Assembly: GCA_040217155.1 (NCBI GenBank)
Contig: JAVJNS010000032.1
Coordinates: forward strand, 1-64,000
Direction: 5' to 3'
Source: Pelagibius sp040217155
GTDB lineage: Bacteria > Pseudomonadota > Alphaproteobacteria > Kiloniellales > Kiloniellaceae
DNA length: 64,000 bases
A program made the position numbers and the translations under genes. Below the pieces are notes generated by a model. It made no database searches. It was given only the letters and a program-made list of their open reading frames with translations, and had not been told where the DNA came from. Position 1 is the stretch's first letter. Each line of letters starts with the position of its first letter. Of this stretch, positions 32,703 to 42,107 are shown piece after piece.

Positions 32703-33196
32703 GCCTGGATCGAAGCCGCCAGCGCGGCACCGGCGAAGAGCGCCACGCCGTAGATCAGATGCGACGCCAGCGCGTTGAGAACCGGCACCGCCGGGTTGGG
32801 CGTCAGGCGGCCCATGACGCCGATGCCGAGGCCCGGCTGCATGATGAACCAAGGAATGACCACCGAGGCCGCACCGAAGACGGCGCCGTTGAGCAGCGAC
32901 GGCTGCCGGTCAAGGCCGTAGACCATCAGGCCGAGATAGGCGAAGCCGTAGACCAGCCCGACCAGGTAGTGCATGGACCAGCCGAGGGCCAGTTCGCCCG
33001 CTACGGCCGGCGTGTCGCCGATCGGCCGATGAACGATCCGGCCGCGCGGGATGTAGGCGAACCAGCGCCCGATGAGGCTCCAATTGGCCGGCGGAATCTT
33101 CGCCGCCGCGAAGAGCATGCGCTGCCAGATATCCAGCATGGCGGTGGCGAAGAGGCCCGCCACGCAGGCCTGGAAGATGAACGTCTGCGTCGACAT
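32699..33196 (-). CDS. DUF2938 family inner-membrane protein
   Basis: Start ATG 33196; product 165 aa with four hydrophobic segments. Landmarks ACVAGLFATAMLDIWQRML, RWFAYIPRGRIVHRPI, LGWSMHYLVGLVYGFAYLG and IMQPGLGIGVMGRLTPNP match DUF2938. The function of the family is not known. The stop overlaps the mazG stop on the other strand by 4 bp. The upstream beta-hydroxyacid dehydrogenase gene ends 29 bp before it on the same strand, so the two may be co-transcribed. Confidence 0.85.
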   Translation of the reverse strand: MSTQTFIFQACVAGLFATAMLDIWQRMLFAAAKIPPANWSLIGRWFAYIPRGRIVHRPIGDTPAVAGELALGWSMHYLVGLVYGFAYLGLMVYGLDRQPSLLNGAVFGAASVVIPWFIMQPGLGIGVMGRLTPNPAVPVLNALASHLIYGVALFAGAALAASIQA

Positions 33197-33225
33197 GGCG
33201 CCGCTCCCCGCCCTTGGTATTCCGG

Positions 33226-34095
33226 TCAGTCGTTGGCCAGCAGGTGCATGAGGCTGGAGGTGTCCCAGCGTTTGCCGCCGCGCGCCTGGACCTGGCCGTA
33301 GAACTGGTCGACCAGGGCGGTGACCGGCAGGCGCGCGCCGTTGGTCTTGGCTTCTTCCAGGCAGATGCCCAGATCCTTGCGCATCCAGTCGACGGCGAAA
33401 CCGAAGTCGAACTCGCCGTTGCACATGGTCGCGGCGCGGTTGTCCATCTGCCACGACTGCGCCGCGCCCTTGCCGATGACCTCGATCACCCTGTCCATGT
33501 CGAGACCGGCCTTGAGCCCGAAGTTCATGCCTTCCGACAGGCCCTGCAGCAGCCCGGCGATGCAGATCTGGTTGACCATCTTGGTCAGTTGCCCGGACCC
33601 GGCCGGCCCCATCAGGGTCACCGCGCGGGCGAAGGCGTCGATGACCGGCCGGGCGCGCGCGAAGGTCGCCGCCGCGCCGCCGCACATGACGGTCAGGGCG
33701 CCGTTTTCCGCCCCCGCCTGGCCACCGGAGACCGGCGCGTCGATGAAGCCGACGCCCTGCGCCTGCCCGGCCGCCGCCAGTTCCCGCGCCACCTCGGCCG
33801 AAGCCGTGGTGTTGTCGATCAGGATGCTGTCCCGGCCCATGCCGGCAAAGGCCCCGTCGCCGCCCAGCACGACGCCGCGCAGGTCGTCGTCGTTGCCGAC
33901 GCAGCTGAACACCATTTCGGCGCCGTCGGCCGCTGCGCGCGGGGTCGCCGCGGCGGCGCCGCCATGCTTGGCCACCCAGGCCTCGGACTTGGCGGCGGTG
34001 CGGTTGTAAACGGTCACGTCATGGCCGGCCTCGGCCAGGTGCCCGGCCATGGGAAAGCCCATGACGCCAAGCCCGAGAAAGGCAACCTTGGTCAT
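33226..34095 (-). CDS. NAD(P)-dependent beta-hydroxyacid dehydrogenase (3-hydroxyisobutyrate dehydrogenase family)
   Basis: The 289-aa product has the Rossmann fingerprint G8-x-G10-x2-G13 (FLGLGVMGFPMAGHL), substrate-binding FIDAPVSGGQAGAENG and catalytic Lys172 in GSGQLTKMVNQICIAG, as in 3-hydroxyisobutyrate, tartronate semialdehyde and gamma-hydroxybutyrate dehydrogenases. The segment DNTTASAEVARELAAAG fits the family. Substrate cannot be fixed from sequence. It could feed malonate/methylmalonate semialdehyde metabolism related to the amine cluster further right, but that is speculation. Confidence 0.9.
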   Translation of the reverse strand: MTKVAFLGLGVMGFPMAGHLAEAGHDVTVYNRTAAKSEAWVAKHGGAAAATPRAAADGAEMVFSCVGNDDDLRGVVLGGDGAFAGMGRDSILIDNTTASAEVARELAAAGQAQGVGFIDAPVSGGQAGAENGALTVMCGGAAATFARARPVIDAFARAVTLMGPAGSGQLTKMVNQICIAGLLQGLSEGMNFGLKAGLDMDRVIEVIGKGAAQSWQMDNRAATMCNGEFDFGFAVDWMRKDLGICLEEAKTNGARLPVTALVDQFYGQVQARGGKRWDTSSLMHLLAND

Positions 34096-34390
34096 CTCGA
34101 TCGATCTCGCTTTTCAATGGTTCCGAGAGGGCGCGGCACGAAGTTGGCCGCTGGTGGAATGTCGCGGGCGAGCCTACTTGAGACAACCGAAGGGTTGCAA
34201 GGGCCGGCGCCGCCCGTCGCTGCCCCGCCGCGTCTCGCTACCATACCGATAGTGAATCCCCCCGCGGTGACACCAGGGGCCATATCGAACCGTCTCATTC
34301 TAAAGGAAACATAAACCACCGCCTGCTTGAATGGGCCCTGGAGAGTTGAGAGGTCGACCGTCGTAAACGACGGCGCTTGGGGATCAACGT

Positions 34391-34969
34391 ATGGTTTCAT
34401 CGGCATCCCAGCCCATCGCTGGCGGCAAGGGCAAACAGTCCCGGCCGGCAGCGAAACCGGGCGCGCGGGCTTCGGGCCTTGCAGAGAGAGGTGCCGGCTT
34501 CACCGGCACCTATCGCTTGCTCGTGCGCGGCAAGAACATCAACGAGAACACCCTTCTCGCTACTGATTATCTTAATCATTTCAATGAGATAATCATGCTT
34601 CTTGAGATGGTGCCCTCGATGCCGGAGTGCTTCGAGGACGCCGCTGAGTGGCGACCCAAGAGCTACGCCGATCATTTTCGCGACAGTTGTTTCTCCGATG
34701 CCGAACTGGCCATTCTCGCCTACGAGAACGCGCCGGCGAATTATCGCCAGGCCTTCGACGCCACCATCGCGCAGATGGACGCCCTGGTTCTGGAGACCCT
34801 GCCCCGCATCGCGCGCCTCATCGAAGCCGCCGCGGAGGGGCCGCTGCAGGCCGGCGTGACCGGGGTCACGCGCAAGCTGCAGAGTTTCGTCGACGTCGCC
34901 TCGTCGATCATCAACGGCAACATGGACACCCTCGATCAATCCCAGATCGACAAGGTGATGAACGGCTAA
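34391..34969 (+). CDS. Conserved hypothetical cytoplasmic protein
   Basis: The 192-aa product has a disordered, basic first 35 residues and an all-helical remainder (DYLNHFNEIIMLLEMVPSM, DAELAILAYENAP, ASSIINGNMDTLDQSQID). There are no signal peptide or catalytic motifs. NHFNEIIMLLEMVPSMPE is a distinctive block that may be conserved in related alphaproteobacteria. Its 3' end overlaps the tail of the MocR-type gene by 4 bp. The 295-bp region upstream (34096-34390) has no gene; several poly-C/G stretches and an AT-rich patch near 34300 are seen. Function unknown. Confidence 0.65.
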   Translation: MVSSASQPIAGGKGKQSRPAAKPGARASGLAERGAGFTGTYRLLVRGKNINENTLLATDYLNHFNEIIMLLEMVPSMPECFEDAAEWRPKSYADHFRDSCFSDAELAILAYENAPANYRQAFDATIAQMDALVLETLPRIARLIEAAAEGPLQAGVTGVTRKLQSFVDVASSIINGNMDTLDQSQIDKVMNG

Positions 34970-36447
34970 TCCCGTGTTCGTTCGGCCTGCTCGACCAGCC
35001 GGCTGAGCGTCTCCAGCCCCGGGCCGATGTGCTGGGGCTCGATCGAGGAAAAACCGAGGCGCATGCAGTTGCGCGGCGGTTTTTTCGAGAGAAAGTGGGC
35101 CGATCCCGGCTCGATCACGATGCCCTGGCCGAGCGCCTCGCGCGCCAGTATATCGGTATCCAGGCTCTTGGGGCCCTCCAGCCAGAAGCTGGTGCCGCCA
35201 CAGGAGGGACGCCTGGCGAAGTCGGGCAGATAGCGCTCCAGCGCCTCGCCCATGGTCTCCCAGCGGGTCCGGAAATCGCGCTGCAGGCGGTGTACCAGGG
35301 CGTCGTAGTGGCCGCCGCCGATGAACAGCGCCAGGGTGCGCTGGTTATTGGTGGCCGGGTGCCGCAGCATGAGGCGCCGCAGCATCCGCGCTTCGTGGAT
35401 GAACTCCTCCGCGCCGACCATATAGCCCATGCGAAGACCGGGCCCTAAATATTTGGAAAAACTGCCGATATAGATAACGCGTCCGCCGCGGTCCATGGCC
35501 TTCAGCGCGGTCGTGGGGGCGTGCAGGAAGTTGGCCTCGGCCTCGTAGTCGTCCTCGATCACCAGAAAATCGTTGCGCTGGGCACGCTCCATCAGGGCGA
35601 TGCGCCGCTCCAGCGGCAGGGTCACCGTGGTCGGCGACTGGTGGCTCGGTGTCACGTAGGCGCAGGTACAGCTGTCGAGGCGCTCGTCGACCACCATACC
35701 GTCGCGATCCACTGGGATCGGGCGCAGTTCGGTGCCCTTCAGCGCGAAGATGTTTCGGGTGTCGACATAGCCTGGGTTCTCGACCGCCAGCACCTTGCCG
35801 GGGCCGGCCAGCAATTCGGCAATCAGGTAGAGGGCGTTCTGGGCGCCCAGGGTGATGAGGATCTCCTGCGGCTGCGCCTTGATGCCCCGGCGCGGCAGCA
35901 CCCGGGTCCGGATCTCCTCGATCAGCCGCGGGTCGTCGTCGTTGAAGTTGTCCTCGGTCCAGGTCTGGATGGCCTCGACACCGAGCGCCTGGCGCGAGCA
36001 CATGCGCCAGGTCGAGACCGGAAACAGCTTTGGATCCGGCTGGCCGTAGATAAAGGGATAGGGATAGCGGCGCCATTTGCGCGGCTTGGTCAGGTGCTGC
36101 TGCTCCGAGGGGCGCAGCTGAAGCCGGCTGAACCAGTCGAGCGGGGCGTCGCGATCCTGGCCGAGGTCGGCGACCTGACCGTCGATCTGCTGAAACACCA
36201 TGTCGGTGTTGACGAAATAGCCGATGCGCTCGCGCGAAATCAGCAGGCCCTCGTCGGCCAGGGCCTGATAGGCCAGCACCACGGTATTGCGCGACACGCC
36301 GAGCGAATGGGCCAACCGGCGGCACGACGGCAGGGGGTCGCTGCCGGACAGGCGCCCGTCCAGGATGGCGTCGATCAGCTGGCGCCGCAGTTGCGCCTGC
36401 AGACCGACTTCGCCGTCATGGCGGACCGGAAAGATGAAATCGCGCAA
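34966..36447 (-). CDS. MocR/PdxR-type PLP-dependent transcriptional regulator
   Basis: The 493-aa product is a fusion of a GntR winged helix (AILDGRLSGSDPLPSCRRLA, LGVSRNTVVLAYQALADEGL) with a fold-type I aminotransferase domain. The PLP lysine is Lys332 in GSFSKYLGPGLRMGY; NPGYVDTRNIF and VTPSHQSPTTVTLPLERR are typical MocR segments. MocR proteins regulate PLP, GABA, taurine or ectoine genes using PLP-bound ligands. Its own nearby target is not obvious; the polyamine-type transporter operon starting at 37096 is a candidate. Confidence 0.93.
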   Translation of the reverse strand: MRDFIFPVRHDGEVGLQAQLRRQLIDAILDGRLSGSDPLPSCRRLAHSLGVSRNTVVLAYQALADEGLLISRERIGYFVNTDMVFQQIDGQVADLGQDRDAPLDWFSRLQLRPSEQQHLTKPRKWRRYPYPFIYGQPDPKLFPVSTWRMCSRQALGVEAIQTWTEDNFNDDDPRLIEEIRTRVLPRRGIKAQPQEILITLGAQNALYLIAELLAGPGKVLAVENPGYVDTRNIFALKGTELRPIPVDRDGMVVDERLDSCTCAYVTPSHQSPTTVTLPLERRIALMERAQRNDFLVIEDDYEAEANFLHAPTTALKAMDRGGRVIYIGSFSKYLGPGLRMGYMVGAEEFIHEARMLRRLMLRHPATNNQRTLALFIGGGHYDALVHRLQRDFRTRWETMGEALERYLPDFARRPSCGGTSFWLEGPKSLDTDILAREALGQGIVIEPGSAHFLSKKPPRNCMRLGFSSIEPQHIGPGLETLSRLVEQAERTRD

Positions 36448-36563
36448 AGTTTACCCGCGCCCGAGCGCGCCTCCGGCCCCGCTCCCTGCGGGGCAGTTTT
36501 CTACCAAGGAAGTAGACTAAGGGGCCGCGGGTTTCGCCTCAAGCCCGGCAGATTTGCCTTGGC

Positions 36564-36950
36564 TCAGGGCGCCAGCTGCCCCCTCGCAATCGCCTTAAAG
36601 TGGCGCGCGGCAGCGAGTCCTTCGCTCTGGCACCAGGCGCGGTTGCCGCCAAGGCCGCGGTTGCTCCACTCCTCGTCCGCCTCGACCCAGCCGCGCAGGC
36701 GGTGCTGACGGGCGGTTTCCTCGTCATAGCCGCCCCGTGCGGTGATGGCCGCCACTTCACGGTGATAGCCGGCGACGACCTCGCGGTCCTGTGTGCCGCA
36801 GAGGCCTGCAACCGCAAATTCATAGACCACGCGGGTCAGGCTTCTTTCCGGCGTTTGCGCCCCGGAGACGGCGGCCAGGAACAGCCCCAGGCTCCAGACC
36901 GACCCGAAAGAAAGTAGCTTCGATCCCCATTTGTCCACTTCTGGCACCAT
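36564..36950 (-). CDS. Secreted hypothetical protein
   Basis: The 128-aa product has a hydrophobic N-terminal signal (LLSFGSVWSLGLFLAAVSGA, cleavage near residue 31). The helical mature part (RVVYEFAVAGLCGTQDREVV, ARQHRLRGWVEADEEWSNRG) has two cysteines, one in LCGTQD and one in AWCQSEG. It is upstream of the MocR gene on the same strand (116-bp gap) and divergent from the polyamine-type transporter. No family recognised. Confidence 0.6.
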   Translation of the reverse strand: MVPEVDKWGSKLLSFGSVWSLGLFLAAVSGAQTPERSLTRVVYEFAVAGLCGTQDREVVAGYHREVAAITARGGYDEETARQHRLRGWVEADEEWSNRGLGGNRAWCQSEGLAAARHFKAIARGQLAP

Positions 36951-37095
36951 TTACGGTTTGGAGTTGGCCTTGACTTGCTTTGGAACCCGCTGCCAGATTC
37001 AATCTAGGCCCACTAGCCTCTACGATAAAACGATTAACCGGGAGGGGGCGGCTCCTGCCGCCCTGTCACACGTCAACTTCTTGGGGAGAACGAGC

Positions 37096-38268
37096 GTGAA
37101 AAGGACTGCAAAACCAACATCGAGCGAGAAGACGCATCGCGCGGTACGCGATTTCTCGCGCCGCGCGCTGCTGAAGCAGGCCGCGGCCGGTGGCGCTATC
37201 GTCGCCGTCGCACCCGTGATCATCAGCCGGAAGACGCTTGCCGCTTCGGGCGAACTGGTGGTCATGAACTGGTCCGACTATCTGCCGAAGACCTTCTTGG
37301 AAGGCTTTGAGAAGAAGACGGGCATCGTCATCAAGCACACACCCTACGGCTCCAACGAGGAGTTGCTGAACAAGATGCGCGCCACCAAGGGCCGCGGCTT
37401 CGACCTTGTCGGGCCGACCCTCGACCGCGCCGGCGAATGGAAGCCACTCGGCCTCCTGCAGCCCTTCGACATGAATCGGGTGGAGACGTCGAAGGTCGTG
37501 CCCGGTCTTCTGAAAGGGTCGACCGACGGCTGGACCTGGGACGGCGGCAACCACCACCTGCCCTACCACTGGGGCACCGAAGCCCTGGCCTGGCGCACCG
37601 ACAAGTGGCAGCGGGACTACGCCGATCTGTCCTACGGCGACCTCTGGCTGCCGGAACTGAAGGGCAAGGTCATGGGCCGGCCGCATTCCATGATGGCGGG
37701 CATCGGCCTTTACCTCGATTCGTCCGGCAAGGTGCCGTCCAACCGCATGCTCGACGCCTACAAGGACGAAGAGACCATGCGCCGCATCTGGGGCGAGATC
37801 ACCAAGTTCGCGATCGATCACAAGTCCTGGCTGAAGCAGTTCTGGAACGATGCCGACGCGCAGATCAACGGCTTCATGCAGAACGACGTGGTGCTCGGGC
37901 AGACCTGGGACGGCCCGCCGGTGCGCCTGAAGAAAGAAGGCAAGCCGGTGACCTACATGGCCCCGCAGGAAGGCGCACTTACCTGGCTCGACGGCCTGGC
38001 CATGCCGATCGGCGCCAAGAACATCGACGAGATCTACGAGTACATCAACTACGTCTACGATCCGGAAGTGAACGGCCTGATCGCCAACGAGACCGGCTAC
38101 AATCCGGTGGCTGTCGGCGCGGAGAACTATCTCTCCGCCGAGAGCAAGTCGGCCTTCAGCGAAGCCTATCCGGGCGACGCGCTCGACCGTCTCTGGTGGT
38201 GGCCGCCGTCTGAGCCCTGGTACACCGAGATCCGGGCGGAATACAGCGACAAGTTCGTCGCCGCCTGA
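37096..38268 (+). CDS. Polyamine-type ABC transporter substrate-binding protein (PotD/PotF-like)
   Basis: GTG 37096 with GGGGAG 7 bp upstream is the best start; product 390 aa. A Tat signal is present (SRRALLKQ at 21-28, then AAAGGAIVAVAPVI). LVVMNWSDYLPKTFLEGFEK is the standard opening of PotD/PotF/SBP_bac_8 proteins, and WLDGLAMPIGAKNIDEIYEY followed by INYVYDPE is the usual late block. The ligand is probably a polyamine or related amine; the binding residues cannot be assigned with certainty. A hairpin (38289-38310) lies between this gene and the ATPase gene, which would favour excess of the binding protein. Confidence 0.92.
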   Translation: MKRTAKPTSSEKTHRAVRDFSRRALLKQAAAGGAIVAVAPVIISRKTLAASGELVVMNWSDYLPKTFLEGFEKKTGIVIKHTPYGSNEELLNKMRATKGRGFDLVGPTLDRAGEWKPLGLLQPFDMNRVETSKVVPGLLKGSTDGWTWDGGNHHLPYHWGTEALAWRTDKWQRDYADLSYGDLWLPELKGKVMGRPHSMMAGIGLYLDSSGKVPSNRMLDAYKDEETMRRIWGEITKFAIDHKSWLKQFWNDADAQINGFMQNDVVLGQTWDGPPVRLKKEGKPVTYMAPQEGALTWLDGLAMPIGAKNIDEIYEYINYVYDPEVNGLIANETGYNPVAVGAENYLSAESKSAFSEAYPGDALDRLWWWPPSEPWYTEIRAEYSDKFVAA

Positions 38269-38288
38269 TCCCTGGCGCAGAGGACGGA

Positions 38289-38310
38289 GGTTCCGGTCGA
38301 AGCCGGAACC
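38289..38310 (+). terminator. Intercistronic hairpin after the binding-protein gene
   Basis: GGTTCCGG-TCGAAG-CCGGAACC lies 20 bp after the stop of the binding-protein gene, followed by TTCGTCC rather than a T run. It is more likely an mRNA-stabilising or attenuating hairpin than a full terminator, a common arrangement when a binding protein is needed in excess over the membrane subunits. Confidence 0.6.
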
Positions 38311-38438
38311 TTCGTCCGGCGCGCCACGCGATCCCTGAGAATGGGGAGCGCCCGGCAAGAGGCGCTGCGGAGAGGCTATAAGTTTCCATCCGGGTTGGGG
38401 AACCCGGCGGGGGCTGAAGAAAACGGGGGCGGCCTGAC

Positions 38439-39530
38439 ATGAGCGCAGACGTTGAGCTCGACCATATCACCATTCGCTTCGGCGATTTCACCGCGGTCGA
38501 CGACGCGAACCTGAAGATCGAGCAGGGCGAGTTCTTCAGTTTTCTCGGCCCGTCGGGGTGCGGCAAGACGACCATCCTGCGCGCCGTCTCCGGCTTTTTG
38601 GAGCCGACCGAGGGCGAGGTCCGCATCGGCGGACAGAACATGCGCGGCATCGGCCCGAACAAGCGCCCGACCGCCTTGATCTTCCAGAATCTGGCTCTGT
38701 TCCCCTTGATGTCGGTCGCCGACAACATCGCCTTCGGGCTCGAGGTGCGCGGCGTCAGCAAGTACGAGCGGCGTAAACGCGCCGACCAGCTGCTCGAGCT
38801 CATCGCGCTGGACGGCCAGGGCGACAAGAAGGTCAGCGAGCTTTCCGGCGGCCAGAAACAGCGCGTCGCCATCGCGCGGGCTCTGGCGGTCGAACCGGAT
38901 GTGCTGCTGCTCGACGAGCCGCTCTCCGCCCTCGATCTGAAGCTGCGCCAGCACATGCGCACCGAGCTGCGCGCGATTCAGCAGCGCGTCGGCATCACCT
39001 TCATCTACATCACCCACGATCAGGGCGAAGCGCTGACCATGTCGGACCGCATCGCGGTCATGAGCCAGGGCGTGATCCAACAGGTCGGCGACGGCACCGC
39101 CGTCTACGAGAACTGCCAGACGTCTTTCGTCGCCTCCTTCGTCGGCGAGAACAACCCCTTCGTCGGCCGGGTGGCCAGCGCCGACAAGAACTATGCCGTG
39201 ATCGAGTCGCAGTTCGGGGCGCTGCGCGGCAGGAATCTCGGCAACCTCTCCGCCGGCGACCAGGCCATGCTTTTCGTGCGGCCGGAGTCTTTCGCTTTCG
39301 CCGACGGCGATACCGGCGACCGCAATGTCATCGAAAGCACGGTCCTCAACAGCGAGTTCGAAGGCTCCTTCGTTTCGGTGTTCCTGCGCGGCGAGGGCGA
39401 GAAAGACATCGTCATGTCGATGACCAACAGCGGCACCCTGCCCGCCGTCGAGGTCGGCAGCACCAGCCGCCTTTCCTTCTCCCCGGACCGCGCCGTGGTG
39501 CTGGCGAAGGGGGAAGTGGCCGATGAGTGA
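38439..39530 (+). CDS. Polyamine-type ABC transporter ATP-binding protein (PotA-like)
   Basis: The 363-aa product has Walker A GPSGCGKT at 37-44, signature LSGGQKQR, Walker B VLLLDEPLSALDLKLR and a switch His in ITHDQGEALTMSDRI. The last about 120 residues form a TOBE_2/MOP-type regulatory domain (NNPFVGRV ... LFVRPESFAFA), as in PotA. The stop overlaps the first permease start by 8 bp, indicating coupled translation. Confidence 0.94.
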   Translation: MSADVELDHITIRFGDFTAVDDANLKIEQGEFFSFLGPSGCGKTTILRAVSGFLEPTEGEVRIGGQNMRGIGPNKRPTALIFQNLALFPLMSVADNIAFGLEVRGVSKYERRKRADQLLELIALDGQGDKKVSELSGGQKQRVAIARALAVEPDVLLLDEPLSALDLKLRQHMRTELRAIQQRVGITFIYITHDQGEALTMSDRIAVMSQGVIQQVGDGTAVYENCQTSFVASFVGENNPFVGRVASADKNYAVIESQFGALRGRNLGNLSAGDQAMLFVRPESFAFADGDTGDRNVIESTVLNSEFEGSFVSVFLRGEGEKDIVMSMTNSGTLPAVEVGSTSRLSFSPDRAVVLAKGEVADE

Positions 39531-40545
39531 TTTCTTCAGCATCTTTCTGCCCGCTTTCCTGGCGGTTCTCTTCGCGATCCTTCTCGCCCCCGTGGTGCAG
39601 AAACATTCGGACACGATCTGGGCCAGCGTCACCAACATCCGCTTCGTGCAGCGCAACGGCGTGGTCATCTCAAGCTACCTGCTGCTGGCGGTGATCGGCT
39701 GGGTGGTCTTCATGATCATCCTGCCGCAGGCCTACATGCTGGACTTCTCGTTCCGCAACAATCTGCCGCCGGCGAAGATCGGCGGCCCGGAAGACGTCTA
39801 CACCCTGTCGAACTACCAGTATCTGCTGTTCGGCAGCCCCGGCAACGACGAGATGTTCAACTGGCTGCACCTGACGGTCTTCCTGCGCACGATCATCGCC
39901 TCGATCTTCGTCACCCTGATCAACTTCGTGATCTGCTATCCCATCGCCTACTACATCGCCCAGGTCGCCAAGGGCGGCCAGGCACGCGCGCTGATCCTGT
40001 TCCTGATCCTGCCGTTCTGGGTGAACGAGATCCTGCGCGCCTTCGCCTTCCGCATCCTGTTCGGCACCTCGGGCGTGATCAACGCCATCCTGCAGACCCT
40101 GGGGATCATCGACCAGCCGATCGACTTCATCCGCGCCGACGTGGCGCTCTATGCCGGCCTCTCTTACGCCTACATCCTGCTGATGGTGTTTCCGCTCTAT
40201 AACGCCATCGAGAGCCTGGATCACAACCAGGTCGAGGCGGCGCGCGACCTCGGCTCGCCGTGGTGGCGCATTCACTGGCGCGTGGTGATCCCGCACGCCA
40301 AGCCGGGCATCGCCTCCGGCTGCACCCTGGTCTTCATGCTGGCGGCCGGCGCCCTGGCGGCGCCGCAGATCCTCGGCGGGCCGTCCAGTTTCTGGTTCAC
40401 CCAGATCATCTACCGCTGGTTCAACACGGGGGGCAACTGGCCCCAGGGGGCGGCCTACGCCATCGTGCTGCTGCTCGCCTGTCTGGTTTTCGTTCTGACG
40501 GTGATGCGTGTCTTCAAGGTCAGCCTTGGGGAGATCGCGAAATGA
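39523..40545 (+). CDS. Polyamine-type ABC transporter permease (PotB-like)
   Basis: The 340-aa inner-membrane protein has the BPD_transp_1 EAA loop, here EAARDLGSPWWRIHWRVVIP, in the second half and about seven hydrophobic segments. The first about 65 residues form an extra hydrophobic segment plus loop before the usual PotB start, making it longer than E. coli PotB (about 285). The segment YPIAYYIAQVAKGGQARALI is typical of the family. It overlaps the next permease by 4 bp (ATGA). Confidence 0.92.
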   Translation: MSDFFSIFLPAFLAVLFAILLAPVVQKHSDTIWASVTNIRFVQRNGVVISSYLLLAVIGWVVFMIILPQAYMLDFSFRNNLPPAKIGGPEDVYTLSNYQYLLFGSPGNDEMFNWLHLTVFLRTIIASIFVTLINFVICYPIAYYIAQVAKGGQARALILFLILPFWVNEILRAFAFRILFGTSGVINAILQTLGIIDQPIDFIRADVALYAGLSYAYILLMVFPLYNAIESLDHNQVEAARDLGSPWWRIHWRVVIPHAKPGIASGCTLVFMLAAGALAAPQILGGPSSFWFTQIIYRWFNTGGNWPQGAAYAIVLLLACLVFVLTVMRVFKVSLGEIAK

Positions 40546-41438
40546 CGTCCCGTCAGATTCAGAATTTCATGATTCTCTTCTACATCTTCCTGTTCTTTCT
40601 CTATCTCTTCGCGCCGCTCTTCATGATGGGCACGGCGGCCTTCAACGATGTGGAGTTTCCGCAGGTCATTCCCTGGGAGGGGTTCACCTGGCGCTGGTTC
40701 CCCCAGTTGCTCAACGACGACCTCATGGTCGAGGGCATCATCAATTCCTTCTGGATCGGCATCGGCGTGATGATCCTCGCGGTGCCCATCGGCCTGGCCG
40801 CGGCGATCATGATGACCCAGGTCTATCAGCGCTTTCAGACGATCTACTACACCATCGTGGTGTCGCCGGTGTTGATGCCCGGTGTGATCCTGGGTATCTC
40901 CACCCTGGTGTTCTGGGACCGCCTCGGCACCCTGGTCGACGCCGACTACGAGAGCATCTACTACAGCGGCATGTTTCTCACCATCGTCGGCCAGTCGACC
41001 TTCATCTCGGCCTACACCATGCTGATCTTCCTGGCCCGACTGCAGCGCTTCGACCGCACCCAGGAGGAAGCCGCCCTGGATCTCGGCGCCACCCATGTAC
41101 AAGTGTTCTGGAAGGTTCTCATGCCGTTCCTGCGGCCGGCCATCTTCTCGGCCATGGGCCTCGCCTTCCTGACCTCCTTCGAGAACTACAACACCACGGT
41201 CTTCACCATCCAGGCGGACAGCACCCTGACGACGGTTCTGGCCGGCAAGGTGCGCATGGGCACGCAGCCCGATCTGGCCGCCCTGGCGGTGCTGATCATC
41301 GCCATAACGCTGATCGGCGCCATCGCGATCGAAGTGACCAAACGCCGCGAATTGGCCCGCGAGGCGGTCGCCCAGGAGGAATCCAAGCGCGCCGGCAACG
41401 CCGCCGACATGAAGCTGGCCAAGGTCGCGGCCCCGTAG
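40542..41438 (+). CDS. Polyamine-type ABC transporter permease (PotC-like)
   Basis: The 298-aa inner-membrane protein starts at ATG 40542 within the ATGA overlap with the preceding permease. The EAA loop is EEAALDLGATHVQVFWKVLM; six hydrophobic segments are visible and FISAYTMLIFLARLQRFD precedes the loop as in PotC. The C-terminal tail is charged and cytoplasmic (EVTKRRELAREAVAQEESKR). It closes the importer operon. Confidence 0.92.
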   Translation: MTSRQIQNFMILFYIFLFFLYLFAPLFMMGTAAFNDVEFPQVIPWEGFTWRWFPQLLNDDLMVEGIINSFWIGIGVMILAVPIGLAAAIMMTQVYQRFQTIYYTIVVSPVLMPGVILGISTLVFWDRLGTLVDADYESIYYSGMFLTIVGQSTFISAYTMLIFLARLQRFDRTQEEAALDLGATHVQVFWKVLMPFLRPAIFSAMGLAFLTSFENYNTTVFTIQADSTLTTVLAGKVRMGTQPDLAALAVLIIAITLIGAIAIEVTKRRELAREAVAQEESKRAGNAADMKLAKVAAP

Positions 41439-41572
41439 GACGGCGGATCGGTCCGGGGGCGCGGCGCGAAGTTGGGGCCGCCACGTATTGCTTATCTCGG
41501 CGGAACCGGATATCAGCGGGAGCATCTGGTGCGATTCGCCAGACTTCCGACTTGAGCCACAAAGGAAAAGCC

Positions 41573-41938
41573 ATGACCGTCACAAAGACCCAGCTTGCCG
41601 AAGCCTATGCTGCGGCTCTCAACAAAGCACTCGGTAAGCAGTGGGACTATCAATTCAGCCGCAGGGACGCCAGCCGGTTCCTCGATGCCCTGTGGCCTGT
41701 CGTCTCCGACCTCGCGCTCAAGGACACGACCAAGGCAACACCGGGCAGCGTGCCGCTCGGTAATCTCGGCCGTATGAAGATTCGCTACAAGGCGGCCACC
41801 AAGGCCCGCAAGGGCACCAACCCCTTCACCGGCGAGCCGGCCACCTTCAAGGCCAAGCCTGCGACCTTGCAGCCGCGCTTCACCGCCGGCAAGGCGCTCA
41901 AGGACGCGGCCACGAAGTACTCCAAGAGAATTAAGTAA
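41573..41938 (+). CDS. HU/IHF-family-like DNA-binding protein, divergent
   Basis: Start ATG 41573 follows AAAGGAAAAG; product 121 aa. The C-terminal half matches the HU DNA-binding arm and end: RKGTNPFTGEPATFKAKPAT and RFTAGKALKDAATK, corresponding to RNPxTGxx...FxxGKxLKxAV. The N-terminal helices (KTQLAEAYAAALNKALGKQW) are longer and less typical than in housekeeping HU (90 aa). It is probably a nucleoid-associated protein or silencer. It stands alone, 134 bp after the transporter operon, and is followed by a possible terminator. Confidence 0.82.
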   Translation: MTVTKTQLAEAYAAALNKALGKQWDYQFSRRDASRFLDALWPVVSDLALKDTTKATPGSVPLGNLGRMKIRYKAATKARKGTNPFTGEPATFKAKPATLQPRFTAGKALKDAATKYSKRIK

Positions 41939-41960
41939 GGCGTTCCGAGCGCCGAGGATC

Positions 41961-41986
41961 CGGCCCCGCACTTCTCGTCGGGGCCG
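41961..41986 (+). terminator. Possible terminator of HU-like gene
   Basis: CGGCCCCG pairs with CGGGGCCG around a 10-nt loop, 22 bp after the stop. The following CATTCTCG is only weakly T-rich, so termination strength is uncertain. Confidence 0.6.
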
Positions 41987-42107
41987 CATTCTCGCAGTCA
42001 CTCGAAAACGGGCAGGCCCCTCCCGGCATTCAGGCGGCACCGCCTTGCGGCGCTTTGCCGCCGGTAGGATGTCGGCGGCCGGGCTGACGCAGATGCTCTG
42101 AACAGGG

